Below are positions 1 to 5,925 of a stretch of DNA of 8,497 nucleotides, piece by piece. Position 1 is the stretch's first letter. Each line of letters begins with the position of its first letter. The notes beneath the pieces are model-generated. The model was not told the origin of the DNA. It searched no databases and saw only the letters and a list, made by a program, of their open reading frames with translations. A program made the position numbers and the translations under genes. This DNA comes from Patescibacteria group bacterium (GTDB lineage: Bacteria; Patescibacteriota; Minisyncoccia; UBA9983): the NCBI GenBank assembly GCA_018827845.1, contig JAHJXC010000047.1, positions 1 to 8,497 of the forward strand, read 5' to 3'.

Positions 1-1
1 C

Positions 2-1102
2 ACTGAACTTAATCAAATTACTGTTACTGGAACAACCGCCACTTCAACTTTCTCAACCGGAGGCCTGACTGTGGGAACTTCCCAATTCGTGGTTCAGCAA
101 ACGAGCGGCAACGTCGGCATCGGGACGACAAATCCAGGTCAACGTTTAACAGTTGCAGGGTCAGTGGGCTTTCCGGCAATCGCAAATGGCGCCGGAACAG
201 CGTACATCTGCACTACGCTCGCAACTGGCGTAATCTCCACATCAACTACGGCGTGCAATCCGTCTTCTATTCGCCTTAAGGAAAATGTTCAAGACCTTTC
301 CCGCGGGCTTTCTGATGTTTTGCAACTTAGACCTGTTTCGTTTACATATAAACCTGAAACACTTATGGGAAACAGCGAGCAAATCGGCTTCATTGCCGAA
401 GACATCGTGAAAATTGTCCCCGAAGTCGTGGGATTTGATTCTCAAGGGCTTCCTTACAACATAGATTATGGAAAATTAACGCCCTTGCTTGTTAAAGCCA
501 TTCAGGAACTCAACAACGAAATCTCAAACTTGTCCGCCCAATTGGCGGATCTCAAATCTCAAATTTCAAATCAGACGTCAGCGGTCGGCAGCCAGATTGC
601 AGGCAGTTTTGACGGGCTTTTGGGCTGGTTGAGCGATAAAATTGTGAGAGCAAGGGAATTTATTGCGGATAAGATTACAGCGCGCAAAGTGGTGACTGAC
701 GCTCTGGAAATGACAGACAGCGTAACTGGCGAAGTTTATTGCGTGAGAATTTCCGAAGGCAAGTGGGATAAGTTTAAGGGAACGTGCGGAGAAGTAAGTA
801 GTCAGTCGCCAGTAGTCAGTAGTCAGACCACGACCACGACCACGAGTCCGAGTCCATCAGAATCTCCCCAGCCTTCGCCAGAGGCTTCGGCGGGCGCAGC
901 ATCACCCAGCCCAAGTCCGGAAATAACTCCGACTCTTGAATCGACAACGGTTGTCGATTCTCTTCCAACTCCAACTCCAACTCCAACTCCAACTCCAACT
1001 CCAACTCCTGAGCCCACACCAGAGCCTGAAAACGAATCGACAACCGTTGTCGATTCGCCTAATGAACCAACACCTGACGCAGAAGAATTGCCTCACGAAT
1101 AG
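2..1102 (+). CDS. Surface/appendage protein with C-terminal peptidase S74 chaperone domain, 5' partial
   Basis: The frame is open from the left edge (codons begin at base 2), so the GTG at 71 is probably not the true start and the gene is cut by the window. The first part has the SxxxxVGIGTTNPG-type repeat of S74-bearing fibre proteins (about 107-160). The S74 domain spans about 257-515: SSIRLKENV, LRPVSFTYKP, GFIAED and YGKLTPLLVKAIQEL. In this family the domain trimerises the fibre and then cuts itself off using a Ser/Lys pair; the Ser-Ser at 263-268 and the Lys at 278-280 fit. A short coiled coil follows (506-577), then a small module with two cysteines (codons at 740 and 785). The tail from about 793 is Ser/Thr/Pro/Glu-rich with PT repeats and no membrane anchor. 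The family is known from phage tail fibres and from CPR surface proteins; the ligand is unknown. Confidence 0.85.
   Translation, partial: TELNQITVTGTTATSTFSTGGLTVGTSQFVVQQTSGNVGIGTTNPGQRLTVAGSVGFPAIANGAGTAYICTTLATGVISTSTTACNPSSIRLKENVQDLSRGLSDVLQLRPVSFTYKPETLMGNSEQIGFIAEDIVKIVPEVVGFDSQGLPYNIDYGKLTPLLVKAIQELNNEISNLSAQLADLKSQISNQTSAVGSQIAGSFDGLLGWLSDKIVRAREFIADKITARKVVTDALEMTDSVTGEVYCVRISEGKWDKFKGTCGEVSSQSPVVSSQTTTTTTSPSPSESPQPSPEASAGAASPSPSPEITPTLESTTVVDSLPTPTPTPTPTPTPTPEPTPEPENESTTVVDSPNEPTPDAEELPHE
797..1010 (+). repeat. Low-complexity microsatellite block in the tail of the S74 protein
   Basis: Three kinds of short repeat occur in the same reading frame. AGTAGTCAG occurs at 797, 811 and 818 and encodes SSQSPVVSSQ. 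CCACGA occurs three times at 828-845 and encodes Thr-Thr. CCAACT occurs seven times without error at 965-1006 and encodes the PT run. Hexamer units keep frame when copy number changes, so tail length can vary by slippage without losing the gene. Confidence 0.85.
938..960. repeat. 23-bp perfect palindromic repeat, copy 1
   Basis: Two 11-bp arms, GAATCGACAAC and its reverse complement, flank one central G. It lies in frame inside the S74 protein gene and encodes ESTTVVDS. The core CGACA...GTCG (942-956) is shared with the hairpins at 1033, 2077 and 4836. No frame on either strand contains a stop inside the element. Confidence 0.85.
1033..1057. repeat. 25-bp perfect palindromic repeat, copy 2
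   Basis: This has the same 11-bp arms as the copy at 938 around a central C, plus one further C/G pair outside. The inner 23 bp are the exact reverse complement of copy 1, so the two differ only at the central base. It again encodes ESTTVVDS in the same frame of the S74 protein gene. About 70 bp containing the CCAACT repeat separates the two copies. Confidence 0.85.
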
Positions 1103-1126
1103 CAGGCATGCATAAAAAAATCCGAC

Positions 1127-1188
1127 AAACTCATGATATTTTAATCCAATAAATTCGTGATATGGATATTTTTGAAAATTTATGATAA
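1127..1188 (+). promoter_or_regulatory. Three imperfect direct repeats, candidate operator of the toxin-antitoxin module
   Basis: Three 13-mers match AAAYTYRTGATAW: AAACTCATGATAT at 1127-1139, AAATTCGTGATAT at 1151-1163 and AAATTTATGATAA at 1176-1188. Their starts are 24 and 25 bp apart, and the third overlaps the proposed -10 box. Autoregulation by antitoxin binding to repeats in its own promoter is common in such modules, so this is a plausible operator. The region is AT-rich, and chance similarity cannot be excluded. Confidence 0.4.
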
Positions 1189-1198
1189 AATATAACAT
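1183..1198 (+). promoter_or_regulatory. Extended -10 promoter for the antitoxin-like gene, probably leaderless
   Basis: TG at 1183-1184, one base, then TAAAAT at 1186-1191 matches an extended -10 element (TGnTATAAT). The ATG at 1199 starts 7 nt after the box, so the transcript would begin at or next to the start codon. No good -35 is seen 17 bp upstream, which an extended -10 can tolerate. TTGAAA at 1172-1177 is too close to act as one. Confidence 0.5.
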
Positions 1199-1462
1199 AT
1201 GCTGGAAATTCAAAAATTCATCAAGCAAAGGCCATATCTTGTTTGGTATGTAAAAGACCCCAGCCGTCTCAACGATGAAGCCATTGTTGAACATGTTTTA
1301 AATTATGGCAATTGGGAAGATGTGCGGAAAATGATTGATATTTTAGGAGTTAAAAAAACGGCGAAAATTTTTTTCAAACAAGTAAAACAAAAAAGATGTA
1401 ATTATCACAAAAAAACAAAAAATTATTTCACTTTGTATTTTAATAAACACGCCTATGCATAA
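1199..1462 (+). CDS. Small antitoxin-like protein (DUF6922-like) paired with an AbiEii-type toxin
   Basis: This 87-residue basic protein has no signal peptide or membrane segment. Its pattern is an aromatic N-terminal stretch (RPYLVWYVKDPSRLND, residues 11-26), a helix with EHVLNYGNWEDVRKMIDILG (31-50), and a C-terminal KTKNYFTLYFNK. From memory this resembles small proteins annotated as DUF6922 that often precede AbiEii-like nucleotidyltransferases in CPR genomes; I could not run a profile search. Its last 8 nt overlap the next gene, which fits coupled translation of antitoxin and toxin. The start sits 7 nt after a -10 box with no ribosome binding site, so a leaderless message is likely. The DNA is visibly more AT-rich than the flanking genes, which may reflect transfer. 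A truncated start of what looks like a paralogue lies at 8441. The antitoxin role is inferred from position. Confidence 0.75.
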   Translation: MLEIQKFIKQRPYLVWYVKDPSRLNDEAIVEHVLNYGNWEDVRKMIDILGVKKTAKIFFKQVKQKRCNYHKKTKNYFTLYFNKHAYA

Positions 1463-2069
1463 AGAAATATTAACAGAGGAACAGCTTGAATTATTGTCTT
1501 TTGTTAAAGAATTCAGCAAGGATTTTGTCTTGGTTGGCGGCACAGCCGTCGCTCTTCATCTTGGCCACCGCCGGTCAATAGATTTTGACCTTTTTTCTTA
1601 TCATGATTTTGACAACCAAAAAATTAAGAGAAAGATTTTGCGTCTGGTTAGAAAAATAGACAAAACTTACATCAGCGAGCAAGGAGAATACACCTTAATG
1701 GTCAACAACGTGAAAATCTCTTTTTTTAATTATCCATATAAAATAGAAGCATCGGAACGTTTGGACAAAAAAATAAGATTGCCGGATTTGCTGACCCTCG
1801 CAGCGATGAAGGCTTTCGCTTTGGGGCACCGGTCAAAATGGAAAGATTATATTGATTTATATTTTATTATAAAAAACCATTATTCGGTTGAGGAAATATC
1901 GGGAAAAGGAAAAGAAATTTTTGGCAATGAATTTAATGGGAGAATTTTTCGGGAAGCCCTTGCTTATTTTGGAGATATGAATTACGCGGAAAAAATAATT
2001 TTTATGCCCGGGTTTGAAATCAACGATAAAAAAATAAAACAGGAATTAACAAAGTTTAGTTTAATATAA
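1455..2069 (+). CDS. AbiEii/AbiGii-type nucleotidyltransferase, putative toxin
   Basis: This 204-residue protein has the DNA-polymerase-beta-like nucleotidyltransferase signature. GGTAVALHLGHRRSIDFDLF at residues 28-47 supplies the Gly-Gly nucleotide site and the metal-binding Asp43 and Asp45 after Ser41. VKISFF at 86-91 follows, and MKAFALGHRSKWKDYIDLYFI (from residue 118) carries the Lys and Asp residues of the family's late motif. AbiEii toxins act in type IV abortive-infection or toxin-antitoxin pairs; characterised homologues such as MenT transfer nucleotides to tRNA. All core residues look intact, so it is probably active. The start overlaps the upstream antitoxin-like gene by 8 nt and has no Shine-Dalgarno, so translation is likely coupled. 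Target and biological role, whether phage defence or element maintenance, cannot be read from the sequence. Confidence 0.85.
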   Translation: MHKEILTEEQLELLSFVKEFSKDFVLVGGTAVALHLGHRRSIDFDLFSYHDFDNQKIKRKILRLVRKIDKTYISEQGEYTLMVNNVKISFFNYPYKIEASERLDKKIRLPDLLTLAAMKAFALGHRSKWKDYIDLYFIIKNHYSVEEISGKGKEIFGNEFNGRIFREALAYFGDMNYAEKIIFMPGFEINDKKIKQELTKFSLI

Positions 2070-2076
2070 TTCATGA

Positions 2077-2095
2077 ACCGACATCGTAAGTCGGT
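2077..2095. repeat. Intergenic hairpin of the CGACA...GTCG family, possible weak terminator
   Basis: ACCGAC (2077-2082) and GTCGGT (2090-2095) form a 6-bp stem with loop ATCGTAA. The core CGACATCGTAAGTCG matches the hairpin inside the GAPDH gene at 14 of 15 positions. It follows the toxin stop codon by 7 nt, and GAAATTTTA follows the stem. It could therefore end transcription weakly, but the T run is short. Confidence 0.65.
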
Positions 2096-2109
2096 GAAAT
2101 TTTATCCAC

Positions 2110-2144
2110 TTTGAATTTTTTGCAGTTTAGGTATAATTGATTAT
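2110..2144 (+). promoter_or_regulatory. Sigma70-like promoter for the ligase-pentose phosphate operon, probably leaderless
   Basis: A perfect TATAAT lies at 2132-2137. TTTGAA/TTGAAT at 2110-2116 is a plausible -35 with a 15-16 bp spacer. The ATG at 2145 comes 7 nt after the -10 box, which leaves no room for a leader or ribosome binding site. This is the only good promoter seen ahead of the six-gene run to 8404. Confidence 0.65.
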
Positions 2145-4499
2145 ATGCCTATACCAAAAACAGAAATACCCATAAAAATCAAAAAACCGATAAATTTAGA
2201 AAATATTATTACTTATATTTTCTACGCCCTGGTTTTTTTGCTGCCGATTTTTGTTCTGCCGCTTACCATAGAGCCGTTTGCTTTTAGCAAGTCAATTTTA
2301 ATTTATCTAGGTGTTGGCCTGGCATTTCTTCTTTGGCTGTTTGCGCGTTTGCAAAAAGGGGACTTGGTGATGCCCAAAAGCAGTTTGCTGCTGGCTCTGG
2401 GAGGCATTGTTCTTGTCTGGCTCGTTAGTTCGCTCTTTTCTTTAAATGCAAAAGTTTCTTTGCTTGGCACCGGATATGACATTGGCACTTTCTTTTTCTT
2501 CTTAGTCTTGGGAATCGCCATGTTTTTGATTTCTCTGATTTTCCAGTCAGAAAAAAAAGTGGCTGTATTTTATTCGCTTCTTTTCATGTCCAGCATTCTG
2601 GTTTTTGCTTTTCAGATTCTCCATACCGTTTTCAACATAACTATTATCCCCGGCAATATTTTTCCATTCAAAACATCCAGTTTGATAGGCGGATGGAATG
2701 ATTTTGCCATCTTTTTCGGATTTATTGCTTTGTCAGCTTTGGTGTTTTTTGAATTATTTGAATTCAGCAAGAGAATAAAGACACTGCTTTTACTGCTGAT
2801 AGCATTGTCTTTAACAGCCATGCTAGGTGTTAACTTTTCAACTGGCTGGTTTATTTTCGGATTTTTTGTCCTTGTCTTTCTTGTTTATTATTTTTCTAGG
2901 GTGCCGCTAGAGCAAAATAAGGGTTATGCTGGCCGTAGATTGATCGGGCTTTCGCTTTTTATTCTTTTACTGATATTCTTTTTTATTCTTGCCAGGGGCT
3001 TAATAGGCGATCTAACCGCTTTTCTTGGCACTAATATTATTGATGTGAGGCCGTCCTGGTCAGGCACTTATGAGGTGGTTTACAAAACATTATCAGAAAG
3101 GCCTATTTTGGGTTCAGGCCCAAATACATTTTTGTATGACTGGCTTAGGTTTAAGCCGGAAGCAATCAATTCCACTATATTTTGGAACACCCGTTTCCAG
3201 TCCGGCATAGGCCATCTGCCTTCTATGCTGGCTAGCGCGGGAATTTTAGGAGGAATTGTTTTGCTTGCGTTTTTGGCTTTTCTTCTTTACTACGGCTTGA
3301 AAGTAATTTCCTATACCAAAAACGATTTTAACAGGGTTTTTCTGGTTGCTTCATTTTTAGGCTCGCTTTATCTCTGGTCTTTTGTTATTTTTTATTCGCC
3401 GGGCATTTTGATTTTCAGCTTGGCATTTATGGCCACTGGCATTCTCATTGCTATTTTAGCGCGCGTGGAAAAAATCAAAACTCTTGAAATATCATTTTTG
3501 AAAAACTCCAAAGCCGGATTTGCCTCATCTTTAATCATAATTCTGCTTATCATTGCCACGATTTTCAGTATTTATTTATTTATTCAGAAATATTGGGCGG
3601 GATATTCTTATGCTCAGGCATTGAATGTTTTGAATACTGAAGGAGACCTAGGTAAAACAGAATCAGGCGTGCTAAAAGCAGCGCAACTGGACAGGCAGGA
3701 TATATATTTCAGAGGCCTGTCAGAATTGGGGATTATGAAAATCCAGCAGATTTTAAACCAGCAGGGCGTGTCTGAGGATATTTTGCGCAGCCAATTCCAA
3801 ACTGCTCTTGGCGCTTCCATCCAAAACGCCCAGATAGCGGTCAATCTGAATTCTCTTGATTCATTAAACTGGATGCAGTTAGCTAGGGTTTATGAATCAG
3901 TGGCGCCCTTGAATATTGCTGGCGCAAAAGATTTTGCCATTGATTCTTACAATAAAGCTTTGGAAAAATCACCCTTGGATCCGACTCCTTATTTAGCAAT
4001 GGCCAGAGTAGAGGCGCAGCTAGGCGATATAAATAAAGCAAGGGAATACATAGATTCAGCACTCGAGATTAAGGGAGATTTTGCTGCCGCGCTTTTCTTG
4101 TTAGCCCAGATAGAGGCGCAGGAAGGCAATTTAAAAGAGGCCATTCAGAGAACTGAGCAGACTGTTCTGATTGCAGCCAATGACACTGGCGCTCTTTTCC
4201 AATTAGGATTGCTCTATTATCAGGACAAAAATTACGATTCTAGCAGATTTGCTTTTGAAAGAGCAGTGGCCTTAAGCCCTAATTATTCCAATGCCAGATA
4301 TTTCCTGGGATTGATTTATGATAGAAAAGGAATGAAAAAAGAAGCAATTGAGCAATTTGAAAAAATTCAGGAATTGAATCCAGGTAATGATGAAGTGAAA
4401 AATATTTTAAAGAATTTGCGCTCTGGCAAGAATGCGCTTATTGACATTTCGCCGCCAGCGCCTTCTCCTGAAGAGCGCGCAAAACCGCCAGTAGAGTAA
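2145..4499 (+). CDS. Multi-spanning membrane protein with O-antigen ligase (Wzy_C/WaaL-like) domain and C-terminal TPRs
   Basis: The protein has 784 residues. Residues 20-290 hold many hydrophobic segments (for example 21-42, 50-67, 80-100, 113-133, 141-160, 181-205, 213-229, 234-250 and 265-283). The ligase/polymerase loop at 302-370 includes RPSWSGTYEVVYKTLSERP, LGSGPNTF (322-329) and GHLPSMLASAGILG with His357. In WaaL-type enzymes an Arg and a His of this loop are needed to transfer a lipid-linked glycan. More membrane segments run from 368 to about 480. Five TPRs of 34 residues fill 594-762 (starting about 594, 628, 662, 696 and 730), and a Pro-rich tail ends the protein. Such ligase-TPR fusions are linked to glycan polymerisation or transfer onto lipid or protein; ligase versus polymerase, and acceptor, cannot be told apart here. 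It heads a likely operon with sugar-phosphate enzymes 8 bp downstream, with no obvious functional link. Confidence 0.8.
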   Translation: MPIPKTEIPIKIKKPINLENIITYIFYALVFLLPIFVLPLTIEPFAFSKSILIYLGVGLAFLLWLFARLQKGDLVMPKSSLLLALGGIVLVWLVSSLFSLNAKVSLLGTGYDIGTFFFFLVLGIAMFLISLIFQSEKKVAVFYSLLFMSSILVFAFQILHTVFNITIIPGNIFPFKTSSLIGGWNDFAIFFGFIALSALVFFELFEFSKRIKTLLLLLIALSLTAMLGVNFSTGWFIFGFFVLVFLVYYFSRVPLEQNKGYAGRRLIGLSLFILLLIFFFILARGLIGDLTAFLGTNIIDVRPSWSGTYEVVYKTLSERPILGSGPNTFLYDWLRFKPEAINSTIFWNTRFQSGIGHLPSMLASAGILGGIVLLAFLAFLLYYGLKVISYTKNDFNRVFLVASFLGSLYLWSFVIFYSPGILIFSLAFMATGILIAILARVEKIKTLEISFLKNSKAGFASSLIIILLIIATIFSIYLFIQKYWAGYSYAQALNVLNTEGDLGKTESGVLKAAQLDRQDIYFRGLSELGIMKIQQILNQQGVSEDILRSQFQTALGASIQNAQIAVNLNSLDSLNWMQLARVYESVAPLNIAGAKDFAIDSYNKALEKSPLDPTPYLAMARVEAQLGDINKAREYIDSALEIKGDFAAALFLLAQIEAQEGNLKEAIQRTEQTVLIAANDTGALFQLGLLYYQDKNYDSSRFAFERAVALSPNYSNARYFLGLIYDRKGMKKEAIEQFEKIQELNPGNDEVKNILKNLRSGKNALIDISPPAPSPEERAKPPVE
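4458..4478 (+). other. Hairpin at the 3' end of the ligase gene, upstream of GAPDH
   Basis: GCGCCTTC (4458-4465) pairs with GAAG-A-GCGC (4470-4478), with one bulged A and a TCCT loop. It lies in the Pro-rich tail codons, about 30 nt before the GAPDH start. No T run follows, so it is not a terminator. It could mark an mRNA processing or stability site between the ligase and the metabolic genes, or be incidental. Confidence 0.35.
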
Positions 4500-4507
4500 A
4501 AAATATT

Positions 4508-5482
4508 ATGAAAATAGCTATAAATGGTTTTGGCAGAATTGGCCGCATCTTTTTCAGGCAAGCTTATGGCAAGCCAGGATTAGATATTGTCGCCATTAAT
4601 GATTTAGCTGACAAAGATAATCTGATTTATCTGGCTGAGCATGATTCTGTTTACGGAAAATTTGAATTTCCCAAGTCCGGAGTCCAGTTTTTTGCAGAAA
4701 AAGACCCGGCTAATCTAGCATGGAAAGATTTGGGTATTGATGTTGTGGTTGAATCAACCGGATTTTTTACTTCTTATGAAAAAGCCAAGGCGCATTTGGA
4801 TGCTGGAGCAAAAAGAGTTGTGATTTCCGCGCCATCAAACGACATCGCAAGTCGTTTGCTTATGTTTACCCCTAATGTTTGCGCTGGCGATATTGCTAAA
4901 ACAAAAATTACCTCTAACGCTTCCTGCACCACCAATGCAACTATTCCAGTTGTTTCCATAATGATGAAAAACCCGGGTGTGAAAAAAGCGGTTTTAAGCA
5001 CGGTTCATGGCTATACCTCATCTCAAGGAATTGTGGATAAGCCGGACCAGAAAGATTGGAGAAGAGGAAGAGCAGGAGCAGTTAATATTGTTCCTTCCAG
5101 CACTGGCGCGGCAAAAGCTGCTGCTAAGATTTTGCCGGAGATCGCAGGGAAATTTGACGGAGTGGCAATAAGAGTGCCAGTTCCTTCCGGCTCTTTGATT
5201 GATATTACTTTTATCAGCGAGCGCAAGACTTCGGCTGAAGAAATAAATGAAATTTTTAAAAAAGCGGCTGAATCAAAAGAATGGAAAGGCATTGTGAAGA
5301 TTGCAGACAAAAGCACTGTTTCTTCTGATATTGTTGGCGAGCCCTATGGTTCCATTGTTGATATGGAATTTACCCGAGTTATTGACGGGGATTTGGTAAA
5401 AGTTTTTTCCTGGTATGACAATGAGTGGGGTTATTGCGCGATGCTTATTAAACACATCGAACAATTAAAAAATTATCTATGA
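4508..5482 (+). CDS. gap: Glyceraldehyde-3-phosphate dehydrogenase
   Basis: This is a cytosolic tetrameric enzyme that oxidises glyceraldehyde-3-phosphate to 1,3-bisphosphoglycerate with NAD+ and phosphate. At 324 residues it is close to the usual 330. The Rossmann motif GFGRIGR is at 7-13, and NDLAD at 31-35 places Asp32 where NAD-specific enzymes bind the ribose. SNASCTTN at 136-143 carries catalytic Cys140, and HGYTSSQ starts at catalytic His167. RVPVPSGS is at 222-229, and WYDNEWGYC at 302-310 completes the active site. All key residues are present. An oddity is residues 110-118 (SNDIASRLL): the stretch before the catalytic Cys is about three residues longer than in E. coli, and its DNA is a perfect hairpin of the repeat family described at 4836. 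The start lies 8 bp after the ligase stop with no ribosome binding site, and the stop overlaps the next ATG (ATGA). Confidence 0.97.
   Translation: MKIAINGFGRIGRIFFRQAYGKPGLDIVAINDLADKDNLIYLAEHDSVYGKFEFPKSGVQFFAEKDPANLAWKDLGIDVVVESTGFFTSYEKAKAHLDAGAKRVVISAPSNDIASRLLMFTPNVCAGDIAKTKITSNASCTTNATIPVVSIMMKNPGVKKAVLSTVHGYTSSQGIVDKPDQKDWRRGRAGAVNIVPSSTGAAKAAAKILPEIAGKFDGVAIRVPVPSGSLIDITFISERKTSAEEINEIFKKAAESKEWKGIVKIADKSTVSSDIVGEPYGSIVDMEFTRVIDGDLVKVFSWYDNEWGYCAMLIKHIEQLKNYL
4836..4858. repeat. 23-nt in-gene hairpin of the CGACA...GTCG family
   Basis: CAAACGAC (4836-4843) and GTCGTTTG (4851-4858) form a perfect 8-bp stem with loop ATCGCAA. The 15-base core (4840-4854) differs at one position from the intergenic copy at 2079-2093. 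The copy is read in frame as SNDIASRL inside GAPDH, between the NAD-binding half and the catalytic cysteine. Confidence 0.7.
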
Positions 5483-5925
5483 GAATTTATTTAGGAACTG
5501 ACCACGCCGGATTTGAATTAAAAGAAAAACTAAAAGCTTATTTGATTGAACTTGGTTATGAAATTCAGGACATGGGGAATTTTATTTACGACAAACAGGA
5601 TGATTATCCTGATTTTATCCCGCTCGTAGCGGGAAAAGTTGCTGAAGATCCTGAGCATAGCCGAGGAATTGTGTTAGGCGGTTCTGGCCAGGGCGAGGCA
5701 ATGGTTGCCAACCGTATTAAAGGAGTGCGTGCGGCCGTTGTTTATAATTATAATGAAGATATTGTTAAATTAAGCCGTGAGCATAATGACGCCAACATAC
5801 TTTCTCTTGGCGCGCGGTTTCTTTCAGAAGAAGAGGCCAAAAAAATAGTTAAATTATGGCTAGAAACACCTTTTAGTAATGAAGAAAGGCATAAAAGACG
5901 AATATGCAAATTATCCCAGCTATAA
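5479..5925 (+). CDS. rpiB: Ribose-5-phosphate isomerase B (RpiB/LacAB family)
   Basis: It interconverts ribulose-5-phosphate and ribose-5-phosphate in the non-oxidative pentose phosphate pathway. The 148 residues match the family length. DHAGFELK sits at 8-15 and YPDF at 43-46. LGGSGQGEAMVANR is at 66-79, REHNDANILSLGAR at 100-113 and the phosphate-binding RHKRRI at 137-142. The catalytic Cys of the E. coli enzyme is Gly67 here; instead Ser69 and Glu73 match the Mycobacterium tuberculosis type, in which a Glu is the proton-transfer base. This places it in the Cys-less subgroup and does not suggest loss of function. The start overlaps the GAPDH stop by 4 nt and the end overlaps the epimerase by 22 nt, without ribosome binding sites, so translation is probably coupled. 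A small palindrome at 5618 lies in its codons for IPLVAG. Confidence 0.95.
   Translation: MRIYLGTDHAGFELKEKLKAYLIELGYEIQDMGNFIYDKQDDYPDFIPLVAGKVAEDPEHSRGIVLGGSGQGEAMVANRIKGVRAAVVYNYNEDIVKLSREHNDANILSLGARFLSEEEAKKIVKLWLETPFSNEERHKRRICKLSQL
5618..5634. repeat. 17-nt GC-rich palindrome inside rpiB
   Basis: TCCCGCT and AGCGGGA form a 7-bp stem around the loop CGT. It lies in frame in rpiB, in a surface-type stretch just after YPDF. Its sequence is unrelated to the CGACA...GTCG family. The protein is not clearly longer than relatives here, so insertion is less evident than in the epimerase. Confidence 0.5.

Noticed and set aside
797..1057. CRISPR-like array in the tail of the S74 gene
   Set aside because: Units are hexamers and palindromes translated in frame, with no regular unique spacers and no cas genes.
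1103..1126. GCATGC followed by an A run as a terminator for the S74 gene
   Set aside because: GCATGC has no loop to form a stem, and the run is A, not T, on the transcribed sense.
242..1294. Several minus-strand open frames over the S74 gene, including one rich in Glu-Leu or Gly-Val repeats
   Set aside because: They are antisense readings of a clear S74 protein gene; the repeats mirror the CCAACT and CCACGA runs.
1103..2144. tRNA or other structured RNA gene in the intergenic gaps
   Set aside because: The gaps (96 and 75 bp) are AT-rich, hold promoters and a short hairpin, and show no cloverleaf or CCA end.
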